Positions 1-6,270 of a stretch of 11,110 nt of DNA are shown here, piece by piece. A model generated the notes under the pieces. It had not been told where the DNA came from. It made no database searches and saw only the letters and a program-made list of their open reading frames with translations. Source of the DNA: an uncultured Collinsella sp. (GTDB lineage: Bacteria; Actinomycetota; Coriobacteriia; Coriobacteriales; Coriobacteriaceae); NCBI GenBank assembly GCA_902494605.1, contig CABUUG010000054.1, positions 1 through 11,110 of the forward strand, read 5' to 3'. Both the position numbers and the translations under genes were made by a program. The stretch's first letter is position 1. Each line of letters begins with the position of its first letter.

Positions 1-180
1 AATCGAGATGGCGTTGACGGGGCAGGCGTCGACGCACCCACCGCATAGGATGCAGCCGTCGGTTACGCGGGCGCATCGGCTGGGTCGCTCGCCTTCCACT
101 ACGATGCCGCCCGAGGCACAGGCGTGAACGCAGCGACCGCAGCCGATACAGGCTTCGCTATCGATAATCAGTCCGCTCAT
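1..180 (-). CDS. etfA: Electron transfer flavoprotein alpha subunit with N-terminal 2[4Fe-4S] ferredoxin domain (partial, 3' end missing)
   Basis: The first 60 residues are visible and the gene continues beyond the left edge. They contain two ferredoxin motifs: CIGCGRCVHAC (Cys11, 14, 17, 21) and CILCGGCVDACP (Cys43, 46, 49, 53), the pattern for two [4Fe-4S] clusters. The ATG at 180-178 directly abuts the etfB stop (TAG, 183-181), and a GAGGGG ribosome binding site lies inside the end of etfB. From family knowledge, EtfA of clostridial and acetogenic EtfAB complexes (for example LctC of Acetobacterium woodii) often carries such an N-terminal ferredoxin domain and is encoded directly after etfB. 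The EtfA flavin domain itself is outside the window, so the etfA identity is inferred from order. A stand-alone ferredoxin is the alternative. If it is EtfA, the clusters would pass electrons between ferredoxin and the EtfAB flavins in the cytoplasm. Confidence 0.8.
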   Translation of the reverse strand, partial: MSGLIIDSEACIGCGRCVHACASGGIVVEGERPSRCARVTDGCILCGGCVDACPVNAISI

Positions 181-996
181 CTATGCCATCCCCTCGATAA
201 TCTTGGCAAGTTTTGCCGCCTGCTCGGACGCCGTTCCGTCAACGTCCTCGCACGTTTGGTCACGGTCGGGCACAAACGAGCGCACGACCTGTGTCGGCGA
301 CCCGGCAAGACCGCAACGCGCGGGGTCGGCGTTCACGTCGGCGGCACTGACCACGCACACGTCCGCCTCCTCCGCCGCGCGAATACCGGCAATACTCGGC
401 ATACGCAACTGGCCAATCTCCTTGGCAGTCGTCATCGCACACGGCATCTCAAGATAGACCGTCTCCTCGCCGGCATCGCATCCGTGAACGAGCGCCAGCG
501 AGCCACACGTCGTAAAGCCCGCGCTTTGCACGCAGCTCACGTCGGTCACGCAGGGAATCTCAAAGGCACCGGCAAGCTCGGGGCCAATCTGGGCCGTATC
601 GCCATCCACCGCCATCTTGCCGCAGATGAGCAGGTCGAAGTCCTCGTCGAGCGCCTCGATGCCGCATTTGAGAGCATAGGTGGTCGCCAGGGTATCGGCA
701 CCCGCAAAGGCGCGATCGGTCAGCAGCAGCGCGTCGTCGGCACCTCGAGCGATGCAGTCGCGCAGCAGCAACTCGGTCGCGGGGATGCCCATCGACACCA
801 CCGTTACGCGCACGTCCATGCCAAAGCCGATAAAGTCGTCTTTCAGCGCCAGCGCGCATTCCAAAGCGCTCGCATCAAAGGGATTAATGACCGTCTGCTT
901 GCCATCGCGCACGATGGTATTGGTCTTGGGGTCCATCTTGACCTCGGTGCTGCCCGGCACGGCCTTGACGCACACCACCATATGGAAATCGCTCAT
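181..996 (-). CDS. etfB: Electron transfer flavoprotein beta subunit (EtfB/FixA)
   Basis: A 271-residue protein of normal EtfB length that forms the EtfAB heterodimer holding FAD and passing electrons to or from the partner dehydrogenase. Visible hallmarks are the N-terminal strand VVCVKAVPG, the INPFDASALECAL segment (about residues 37-49), ARGADDALLL (83-92) and GKMAVDGDTAQIGPELA (126-142). The DGDTAQ(V/I)GP form of that loop is the one usual in clostridial, bifurcating-type EtfB. I chose ATG at 996-994 because the AAAGGGGG ribosome binding site sits 9 bases ahead of it. An in-frame GTG two codons earlier (1002-1000) overlaps the upstream stop as GTGA but is only 3 bases from that site. The gene follows the dehydrogenase with essentially no gap and precedes the ferredoxin/EtfA gene, so the three are one operon with likely translational coupling. 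Confidence 0.93.
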   Translation of the reverse strand: MSDFHMVVCVKAVPGSTEVKMDPKTNTIVRDGKQTVINPFDASALECALALKDDFIGFGMDVRVTVVSMGIPATELLLRDCIARGADDALLLTDRAFAGADTLATTYALKCGIEALDEDFDLLICGKMAVDGDTAQIGPELAGAFEIPCVTDVSCVQSAGFTTCGSLALVHGCDAGEETVYLEMPCAMTTAKEIGQLRMPSIAGIRAAEEADVCVVSAADVNADPARCGLAGSPTQVVRSFVPDRDQTCEDVDGTASEQAAKLAKIIEGMA

Positions 997-998
997 CT

Positions 999-2600
999 TC
1001 ACGCGCCCCCTTTCTGGACGAGCTCATCCAAGAGCTTCTCCGAAAACAGGTTGCCGCGACCCAGCTGCCCGTCGGGATCGAGCTGGAGCTTGAGCCGCGC
1101 CGACTCGACCATGGCCTCGTGACCGTACATCGTCTCTAAGAAGCCCGCCTTGATCTTGCCGACGCCGTGCTCGGCAGAAACGGCACCGCCCATAGCCGTT
1201 ACCTCCGCAGCCCACTGGGCAAACAGCTCGCCACCGCGACGGTAGTCCTGCGCATCGCGCGGCAGGATGTTCACATGCAGATGGTTGTTACCGATGTGCC
1301 CCCAGGCAGCAGATTCAAGCCCACTTTCGGCCAGTGTGCGGCGATAGAGGGCCACGACATCGGCAAGGCGTGCATTGGGCACCGACATGTCCGAACCCAG
1401 TTTGGTGATGGTGGGATCCGTGCGGCGACGCTCGTCGATAAGCATATTGACGCTCTCGGGGACCGCATGGCGGAAGAACCGCTGGCACTCGCGATCGACC
1501 TCGGTGCGCGCGACCCATGTCGCATCGTCGCTGCCGCCCGCAAGCTCCAGTACCCACCCCAAGTGATACAGCTCCTCAGTCGCCTGAACTTCGTCGTCGC
1601 AGTCGAGCTCCACGTAGACACAGACCTTGGCCTCTTTGTCGAGCGCCGGCAGCGAGGCGAACGCGGTCGACTGCTCACGCTGACGACGCAGGATATCCAG
1701 GGCGCCAGCATCGAAGTACTCGATGGCAGCCGCATGGGACAGGACTGGGCGCACGGAATCGGTGAAGGACACGGCCTTGTCTTCGCTGTCAAAGAAACAG
1801 CTCACGCCCCAAACGACCGCAGGTGCCGCCTGCAGGGCAATCTCGAGCTCGGTGATAACGCCGAGCGTGCCACAAGCGCCGATAAAGAGGTCGATGGCGT
1901 CCATTTCGTCCGCAACGAAATAGCCCGAGGCATTTTTTGTCTTGGGCATGGTATAGCCGGGAAGATCGAGCTCGAGTGTACGGCCCGCTGCCGTCACGAG
2001 CGATAAGTGGCGGCCCCGGGCAAAAGCCTCGCCGCGCTGAAGCTCAAGCAAATCGCCATCAGCCAGCGCGACGTGGAGTCCAGTGATATGCGGGCGCATG
2101 GGGCCATAAGCGTAGCTGCGGGCGCCGGAGGCGTTGCATGCCGCCATGCCGCCCAGACAGGCAGACGCCTCGGTGGGATCGGTGGGAAAAAACTGCTCCG
2201 GGGCCTCTTGGAACTCCTCGTAGGCCTCAAGCGATGCCTGGTCCCAACCAGCGATCGGCAGCACCTTCTTGCTCAGCTGCTTGCGCAGCTCCGAGAGCAC
2301 AACGCCCGGCTCCACACGCAGTAGAAAGCGGCCTTGTTCATCGCGGCGAAGGCCCAAGTAGCGATTCATACGGGAAGTATTGAGGATATGCCCGCCGTGG
2401 GGCACGGCACCGGCGGCAAGGCCGGTTCGGGCGCCCTGAACCGTTACCGGGACACACTCGGCATGGAGCTTTCCCAAAATGGCGCGGACCTCGTCTTCCG
2501 TCGTCGGAAACGAGATGCTCGAGGCCTCGCCCGATGTGCGAGACTCATCGCGACCATACTCTTCGAACTCGTCGGTGAAGGGTTTAATGGTTGCAGACAC
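999..2600 (-). CDS. FAD-binding oxidoreductase of the GlcD/LctD family (probable D-lactate or 2-hydroxyacid dehydrogenase, Etf-linked)
   Basis: A 533-residue flavoprotein of the vanillyl-alcohol-oxidase/GlcD superfamily. The FAD_binding_4 domain covers roughly residues 25-255, with the pyrophosphate loop QGARTGLAAGAVP (55-67), DPTEASACLGGMAACNASGA (141-160) and GACGTLGVITELEIAL (241-256). The FAD-oxidase C-terminal domain follows, with GHIGNNHLHVN (434-444), GAVSAEHGVGK (472-482) and the closing LDPDGQLGRGN. The substrate is not readable from sequence. D-lactate is the leading guess because the gene heads an operon with etfB and a ferredoxin/etfA gene, as in the lctBCD lactate dehydrogenase/Etf complex of acetogens; glycolate, 2-hydroxyglutarate and other hydroxyacids remain possible. 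It is longer than typical LctD (about 460-470 residues), part of the excess lying near residues 113-140. Translation starts at GTG 2600-2598, supported by AAAGGGGGAG about 5 bases upstream. No Fe-S motif is seen in this subunit. Confidence 0.88.
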   Translation of the reverse strand: MSATIKPFTDEFEEYGRDESRTSGEASSISFPTTEDEVRAILGKLHAECVPVTVQGARTGLAAGAVPHGGHILNTSRMNRYLGLRRDEQGRFLLRVEPGVVLSELRKQLSKKVLPIAGWDQASLEAYEEFQEAPEQFFPTDPTEASACLGGMAACNASGARSYAYGPMRPHITGLHVALADGDLLELQRGEAFARGRHLSLVTAAGRTLELDLPGYTMPKTKNASGYFVADEMDAIDLFIGACGTLGVITELEIALQAAPAVVWGVSCFFDSEDKAVSFTDSVRPVLSHAAAIEYFDAGALDILRRQREQSTAFASLPALDKEAKVCVYVELDCDDEVQATEELYHLGWVLELAGGSDDATWVARTEVDRECQRFFRHAVPESVNMLIDERRRTDPTITKLGSDMSVPNARLADVVALYRRTLAESGLESAAWGHIGNNHLHVNILPRDAQDYRRGGELFAQWAAEVTAMGGAVSAEHGVGKIKAGFLETMYGHEAMVESARLKLQLDPDGQLGRGNLFSEKLLDELVQKGGA

Positions 2601-2820
2601 GCGAACTCCCCCTTTAGCTAACTACAGTGTTTGCAGGGAGATGTTACCGCATCGTTTCGTCGACGTGTTCGAGACCGTCTCCATAATTGGCGATTTTTAC
2701 GTTCGTGCAATTCGGCGAGCGGCTGGATTTCCTCGGCAGACGATGCTTTTGACACATATGGCCCCGCCGTCGCCGACCGCGCGATTGTCGCTCGAAAAAA
2801 GTTGGAGTATTTTTTGCCGC

Positions 2821-2850
2821 CTTTTACCTGCGGAGACACCAATCCGTCAA
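2821..2850 (-). promoter_or_regulatory. Candidate promoter of the dehydrogenase–etfBA operon
   Basis: On the minus strand TTGACG (2850-2845, five of six bases of the -35 consensus) is followed after 18 bases by TAAAAG (2826-2821, four of six for -10). The start site would give a leader of about 215 nt before the GTG at 2600. A weaker nearer alternative is TTGCAC (2710-2705) with AATTAT (2688-2683), 16 bases apart. Both are consensus matches by eye only. Confidence 0.35.
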
Positions 2851-2854
2851 GCAT

Positions 2855-2872
2855 TTGGTCAGAAATTGGTCA
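2855..2872. repeat. Tandem operator-like direct repeat, 11-bp period
   Basis: TTGGTCA occurs at 2855-2861 and again at 2866-2872, starts 11 bp apart, that is one helical turn. Read on the minus strand, the copies (TGACCAA) lie immediately upstream of the candidate -35 TTGACG, in the same 11-bp register. Such spacing suits a dimeric activator, such as an OmpR/PhoB-type response regulator, bound next to RNA polymerase. The regulator is not identified. Confidence 0.35.
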
Positions 2873-2901
2873 AGTAGCGGCTGATACGGTCGGCGTCGAC
2901 A

Positions 2902-2925
2902 GCCAAAACCGATAGAAGTTTTGGC
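2902..2925. promoter_or_regulatory. Perfect 8-bp inverted repeat upstream of the surface operon
   Basis: GCCAAAAC (2902-2909) and GTTTTGGC (2918-2925) are perfect reverse complements around an 8-base centre. The site ends 10 bases before the GGGAGG ribosome binding site (2936-2941) of the first surface gene. It could be a repressor operator or a leader hairpin. It is not followed by a T run, so it is not a normal terminator. Confidence 0.5.
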
Positions 2926-2946
2926 CCAAGAAGCAGGGAGGTTCCC

Positions 2947-3243
2947 ATGGCATATTACTGGCCCCAGTACGGCATCGCCATCGAAGTCGACGACGATCCC
3001 CATCTCCTGCCTTTCGACGAAGAGGCATTCCCCGATACGACGGTCTACCACGTTACCACCGATGTGATCTGCGACCCCGAGTCGTTCTCGGCGCTCGCCC
3101 ACCACATCGCGCATATCCACGACATCGAGCTCCCTCCCGACTTCGACGAGCTCGTCTACTCGCGCCGCCTGATGCTTCACATGCTCTTTGGAGCGGACCC
3201 GTCCACCTTTGCGCGCATCTATACCGCCAAGGATGCCGCATGA
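2947..3243 (+). CDS. Small acidic protein of unknown function, first gene of the surface operon
   Basis: A 98-residue protein that I do not recognise. It starts MAYYWPQYGIAIEVDDDPH and is rich in Asp/Glu and His (HHIAHIHDIELPPDFDE), with no signal peptide or membrane segment, so it is probably cytoplasmic. The ATG is well placed behind GGGAGG (2936-2941). Its stop overlaps the next start in ATGA (3240-3243), which implies translational coupling to the membrane protein that follows. The aromatic N-terminus and clustered histidines could suggest a binding role, but nothing visible is diagnostic. The gene is real on grounds of ribosome binding site, coupling and GC-rich third positions; its function is open. 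Confidence 0.8.
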   Translation: MAYYWPQYGIAIEVDDDPHLLPFDEEAFPDTTVYHVTTDVICDPESFSALAHHIAHIHDIELPPDFDELVYSRRLMLHMLFGADPSTFARIYTAKDAA

Positions 3244-3749
3244 GCGCGAAGAGGCCACCCCACTTTGTAGGCCTGGGTCGTCGCAAGAAGCTCATCGTTG
3301 CCTGTTTGGCCATCGTCTGCGCCCTTGTCGCCGTAGGACTATACGCTTGGCAGTCGCAGCCCGTACCCGAGGCGGGCGCTTCGGTTACGACGGCCGAGGG
3401 CAAAACGCGTCAGGAAATCCAAGATGAGCTCGACGCTATCGTCCGCGACAACATGATGACGATTTCGGTCGCGCCGGTCGCTCAGCTGCAGGAGGACGGC
3501 AAGCTGCGCGTCAACGTGCAAAACGTCCAAGACAATAAATTTCCCCAGCGATTCCGCGTCATCCAAAACGACGAGACCATGTACGAATCCGGTGTGGTCG
3601 AGACCGGCAAGACAATCGAGACGTGCCCCGCCGGCGACATCAAAGAAGGCGAGGCGTACATCGAGATCCAGGCACTCGATGCCAAGACCCTCGACAGCCA
3701 CGGCAATCCGACACGTGTCAAGGTGCGGGTTGAGCAAGCCGAGAACTAG
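3240..3749 (+). CDS. Single-pass membrane-anchored protein with extracytoplasmic beta-rich domain
   Basis: A 169-residue protein with a basic N-terminus (GLGRRKK), one transmembrane segment at about residues 18-37 and an external domain to the C-terminus, so an N-in topology is expected. After a short charged helix (about 53-70) the ectodomain alternates short strands and includes FRVIQNDETMYESGVVETG (105-123) and TIETCPAGDIKEGEAYIEIQ. Its style resembles small Ig-like surface domains of Gram-positive envelope operons, in which a YESG(L/V)(I/V)xxGxxI turn precedes a GEY/GEAY strand; I recall this pattern but cannot name a Pfam family. AAGGA (3229-3233) lies 6 bases before the ATG. The gene overlaps its upstream neighbour by 4 bp and precedes a secreted protein, which suggests shared work at the cell surface. 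Confidence 0.82.
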   Translation: MSAKRPPHFVGLGRRKKLIVACLAIVCALVAVGLYAWQSQPVPEAGASVTTAEGKTRQEIQDELDAIVRDNMMTISVAPVAQLQEDGKLRVNVQNVQDNKFPQRFRVIQNDETMYESGVVETGKTIETCPAGDIKEGEAYIEIQALDAKTLDSHGNPTRVKVRVEQAEN

Positions 3750-3801
3750 CCTTCCGGCCGACGCGGCACCGCACGCAATTCACCAGCATTCGTCCAATCA
3801 T

Positions 3802-3818
3802 CGCGGGGACGGCCCGCG
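3802..3818 (+). promoter_or_regulatory. Short GC hairpin before the secreted-protein gene
   Basis: CGCGGG (3802-3807) pairs with CCCGCG (3813-3818) around a 5-base loop, ending 7 bases before the GAAAGGA ribosome binding site. No T run follows. It may protect a processed transcript end or tune downstream translation. Six pairs in GC-rich DNA can also arise by chance. Confidence 0.3.
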
Positions 3819-3838
3819 GCGAATAGAAAGGAACGACC

Positions 3839-4438
3839 ATGGACATCACCAGGAACATGAACGGAGCCAGAGCGCTCGTCGTGGGCGCAGGGCTCGCGCT
3901 CGCGCTCGCAATGGGCGCCGCCCCGACGCCAGCTATGGCGGCCGGGCGCGTTGGAACCACGAAAGTAATGGTCAGGACCGAGATCGACAACGTTGAGTTC
4001 AAAGTTCCGACGGTTATTCCCTTCGTCGCCAAGGCCGACGGCACGCTTCAGGGCCCCTCAGAAGACGCGACCACCATCGACAATCATTCGGCCTACGGCA
4101 TCCATGTCACCAACATGAAGATCGACGCCATGAACACCTGGACCATTGCTGCCGACGCCAAGGCCGGAACCGCGCAGAACTCCATCGACTTTAAGGTCGG
4201 CCCCGACGGCGCGCTCCAGAACGCCAGCGCCGCAATGCAGGGGACGGGCCTCGATCTTTCCAAGAATGCAGCCTTCGACATGGGCTACCAGGGCATTGCC
4301 GGCGGCACAGACAGAATTAAGCTCAAGACAAGCGGAAACGTCGCCCGCGTCACGCGCGACATCTTCCGCGTAACCGGCGAAGGCGATCAGGTTGCAACGA
4401 TTACCTGGACGGTCGAGCCCGGTGCGCACACGGCATAA
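3839..4438 (+). CDS. Secreted surface protein of about 165 mature residues, unknown family
   Basis: A 199-residue protein with a clear signal peptide: a basic start, a hydrophobic core GLALALAMG (about 18-26) and AMA-type cleavage near residue 34. The mature part begins VGTTKVMVRTEIDNVEFKV and contains TVIPFVAKADGTLQGPS (58-74), then an asparagine/serine segment and further strands, ending ITWTVEPGAHTA. The IPF..KADGT element and a terminal TWT strand recall small all-beta secreted proteins of Gram-positives such as the WxL-like or camelysin/TasA-like types, but no family-defining motif can be confirmed by eye. There are no cysteines, no sorting signal and no C-terminal membrane segment. It may be held at the surface by its neighbours, perhaps the membrane protein upstream or the LAQTG peptide downstream. 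The start is supported by GAAAGGA 6-7 bases upstream. The last 17 bases overlap the next gene. Confidence 0.82.
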   Translation: MDITRNMNGARALVVGAGLALALAMGAAPTPAMAAGRVGTTKVMVRTEIDNVEFKVPTVIPFVAKADGTLQGPSEDATTIDNHSAYGIHVTNMKIDAMNTWTIAADAKAGTAQNSIDFKVGPDGALQNASAAMQGTGLDLSKNAAFDMGYQGIAGGTDRIKLKTSGNVARVTRDIFRVTGEGDQVATITWTVEPGAHTA

Positions 4439-4703
4439 GGCCGTCGCCCTGGCCGCCGCCGTCAGCATCCTAGCGTTTGGGCCAGCCATGGCCTTTGCCC
4501 AGCAAGAACAGGCGCAGGCCGCCACACAAGTGACGGTCGACCTCTCGGAGCTCGACCGCCGCGACCGCGAGGAACCGTTGGCGCAGACAGGCGACAGACG
4601 ATGGCTCTTGGCAGCAGGCGCCACAGCAGCAGGCGCGGGAACCGCCGGCCTCGGTCTGCACATCAAACGCAGCCAGAAACAAAACACGGACAGGCCGCAC
4701 TAA
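4422..4703 (+). CDS. Tiny sortase-anchored wall peptide with LAQTG signal
   Basis: A 93-residue protein. A signal peptide occupies residues 1-26 (basic RTRHK, hydrophobic core, AFA/QQ cleavage). A sorting signal follows: LAQTG at 53-57, a hydrophobic stretch from Trp61 to Ile81 and a basic tail KRSQK. LAxTG is the motif established for class E/F-type sortases of actinobacteria. After both cuts only about 30 residues would stay on the wall, rich in Gln, Asp, Glu and Arg. I prefer the GTG at 4422 because it gives a compact signal peptide. A TTG at 4392, with GAAGG nearby, would add ten residues. The gene overlaps the end of the preceding secreted-protein gene by 17 bp in another frame, so the two are probably translated together. 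Its own signal peptide argues against its being a frameshifted tail of that gene. Confidence 0.8.
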   Translation: MRTRHKAVALAAAVSILAFGPAMAFAQQEQAQAATQVTVDLSELDRRDREEPLAQTGDRRWLLAAGATAAGAGTAGLGLHIKRSQKQNTDRPH

Positions 4704-4721
4704 ATTAGCTAAGGAGACCCC

Positions 4722-6152
4722 ATGGCATCGAAGAACCTTTTGCCCGTCGTCGCACTCTGCAGCGCGCTCGCAACCGGAACGCCTGTCGCCGCTTGGGCGA
4801 CTCCCGTCATGGCAGACTCCTTACCAGCAGCCCTAAGTTCCGCACCAAATCCGTCGAGCGCCATTACGTACAAGCGTTTTTCGATCGCACAGGCCGCAAT
4901 CTCGACCTCGGGATGCCTTCGTCGTAATACGGACGGCTCGATAGTCGTGGATATCAATCGTTCGAACAAGGCAAACGGCTCCCAGGCGGGGTACGCCGTC
5001 TGCACGTGGCGCTCGGTTGTGCTCGACGCAGATGGCGATCCATGCAATTTAGAGCTGCACATCGACATCGCTTCGATCGATGACTCGGCGAACGGAGCGA
5101 AGGTCGCCTTCGACGGTGCGTTTTTCGAGAAAGGAGGCGGTATATGTCTGGGCTGCGCCGCCGCGAATGCAGACGACACGCAGCCCACCCTCTCATTCAC
5201 GGCATCGTTGCGGCTGACCAAAGCCGGCACCGATGCCATCGCGGCGGGAGAAGCGTCCCTGCTGTTCTACGCCGTCAGCGCCAAAGACACAGACGCTCAT
5301 TTCGAGAAGCCAGCCGGATCACTCAGCCTTACACGAGGGATAGAGGCAGGCCCTATTGAAATCGATACCCACGCGCAAAGCAGGCAACGCATTCTTGCCG
5401 ACCCGGCGCTTCTCGAAATGGAGTGGAACGGATCCGGAGTCATCGGAATTCTCCCCTCCGCGCTTGACGCCAAGACGCTCCCCTCAAACGACGAACCCAT
5501 CAACGCAACCATACAAGAAGAGAGTGCGGACAAAGAAGCAGGTGCGGGCGACACGCCGTCGCCGACAAACAGCGTCCCAGCTTCTTTCGAAGCACCGAAT
5601 GAGCCCACTACCGATCCAAACGATCCCGAGCTCGCAGACAGTCTGGGGCTTGCTAATCCTCAAGAGATCGATGAAGGTAACTGCTGCGTGCTTGCCGCGC
5701 TCGACCACACAGAGGTCATCGACGCTGCGAACATCGAAGTTGCCGCCGCCAATCAGCCCGTCCGCAAGTCGGCCATCATCGCATTTCCCGAATCCATCGA
5801 AGTCGTCTTTTTGCCATCGGGCGAGGTCGTGGCCCCAACACTGCTCACCTTGTTGGGCGCCAAGAATACTCGAAACGAAATTAAAAAGGTCACGGTTGTC
5901 GACCCTGCAACCACCGCCAAGCTGCGTCTATACGCCGTTGCTCCAGATGGAGGCAAGACCTTGGAATTCGATGGCGACACACTCCTAGCCTGGCGACGTC
6001 TGGACATTATGCAAGACGTCTCGTATCAGATCGAACTCGAAGGGTTTGATCGTGCCCGCGATGCCAATATCATCGCCGCGGCTATTGAATCCCCACAACG
6101 GCTTATGACACTGCGCTTTGACTACTATCCCTATGTCCCGACAACCACCTGA
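4722..6152 (+). CDS. Large secreted protein of unknown family, cysteine-containing, two domains
   Basis: A 476-residue protein with a signal peptide (hydrophobic core about residues 6-25, cleavage near Ala26 or Ala31). The first mature domain (about 45-215) has five cysteines (65, 94, 108, 142, 145), including a CLGC pair that may form disulfides or bind metal. A Pro/Thr/Glu/Asp-rich linker follows (about 255-305). The second domain (about 310-476) opens with an adjacent Cys321-Cys322 pair and ends FDYYPYVPTTT. There is no LPxTG-like signal and no C-terminal membrane segment, so the protein is either released or held by partners. AAGGAG (4711-4716) is 5 bases before the ATG, and the gene begins 18 bp after the wall-peptide gene, so it closes the surface operon. 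I do not recognise the family; an adhesin or structural envelope role is inference from the neighbours. Confidence 0.82.
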   Translation: MASKNLLPVVALCSALATGTPVAAWATPVMADSLPAALSSAPNPSSAITYKRFSIAQAAISTSGCLRRNTDGSIVVDINRSNKANGSQAGYAVCTWRSVVLDADGDPCNLELHIDIASIDDSANGAKVAFDGAFFEKGGGICLGCAAANADDTQPTLSFTASLRLTKAGTDAIAAGEASLLFYAVSAKDTDAHFEKPAGSLSLTRGIEAGPIEIDTHAQSRQRILADPALLEMEWNGSGVIGILPSALDAKTLPSNDEPINATIQEESADKEAGAGDTPSPTNSVPASFEAPNEPTTDPNDPELADSLGLANPQEIDEGNCCVLAALDHTEVIDAANIEVAAANQPVRKSAIIAFPESIEVVFLPSGEVVAPTLLTLLGAKNTRNEIKKVTVVDPATTAKLRLYAVAPDGGKTLEFDGDTLLAWRRLDIMQDVSYQIELEGFDRARDANIIAAAIESPQRLMTLRFDYYPYVPTTT

Positions 6153-6175
6153 GGCTTAAATGCTGCGCATCATTC

Positions 6176-6201
6176 CTAATATCACTTATATAACGTATTA
6201 G
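6176..6201. promoter_or_regulatory. AT-rich inverted repeat between surface operon and DUF554 gene
   Basis: CTAATAT (6176-6182) can pair with GTATTAG (6195-6201): six Watson-Crick pairs and one G-U around a 12-base AT-rich centre. It stands out as an AT island in GC-rich DNA, 32 bases upstream of the candidate extended -10 element. It could be an operator or an AT-rich upstream element. It is too weak to be a terminator. Confidence 0.3.
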
Positions 6202-6231
6202 ACGGGTCGCGATGTGCCTCGCATTTCGTTC

Positions 6232-6240
6232 TGCTACGAT
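6232..6240 (+). promoter_or_regulatory. Candidate extended -10 promoter of the DUF554 gene
   Basis: TGCTACGAT (6232-6240) matches the extended -10 form TGnTAnnAT. No convincing -35 is seen, which extended -10 promoters tolerate. Transcription would begin near 6247, giving a leader of about 24 nt that contains the AGGAGG ribosome binding site (6261-6266). Confidence 0.45.
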
Positions 6241-6270
6241 TGCCACGTTGGCATCAATACAGGAGGGCTC

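Larger units (their letters stand above)
2601..2946. other. Gene-free divergent control region
   Basis: This 346-bp stretch separates the minus-strand flavoprotein operon from the plus-strand surface operon. Short reading frames cross it but none has a good ribosome binding site or protein-like composition. It is richer in A/T runs than its neighbours, for example six A at 2795-2800 and six T at 2810-2815. It holds the direct repeat, candidate minus-strand promoters and inverted repeat listed separately. It most likely carries the promoters of both operons. Confidence 0.7.

Noticed and set aside
124..1122. Long plus-strand frames opposite the etfB and dehydrogenase genes
   Set aside because: They are antisense shadows in GC-rich DNA, rich in Arg/His/Ala, without ribosome binding sites or recognisable domains.
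1167..2006. 279-codon plus-strand frame inside the dehydrogenase gene
   Set aside because: The opposite strand encodes a clear FAD dehydrogenase with all family motifs; this frame shows none and has no ribosome binding site.
2795..2815. A6/T6 pairing as a possible bidirectional terminator
   Set aside because: Six A-T pairs around 9 bases without a GC stem is too weak, and both adjacent genes diverge from this region, so no terminator is needed.
2618..2854. Short frame on the minus strand in the divergent control region
   Set aside because: No ribosome binding site, unbalanced composition, and it covers the candidate promoter elements.
3240..3350. Lipobox-like IVAC in the membrane protein's N-terminus
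   Set aside because: Cys22 sits at the beginning of the hydrophobic segment rather than after it, so the segment reads as a transmembrane anchor and not a lipoprotein signal.
3839..4703. Frameshift splitting one wall-anchored protein into the 199-aa and 93-aa genes
   Set aside because: The second product has its own full signal peptide and a plausible start before the first gene's stop, so two separate overlapping genes fit better.
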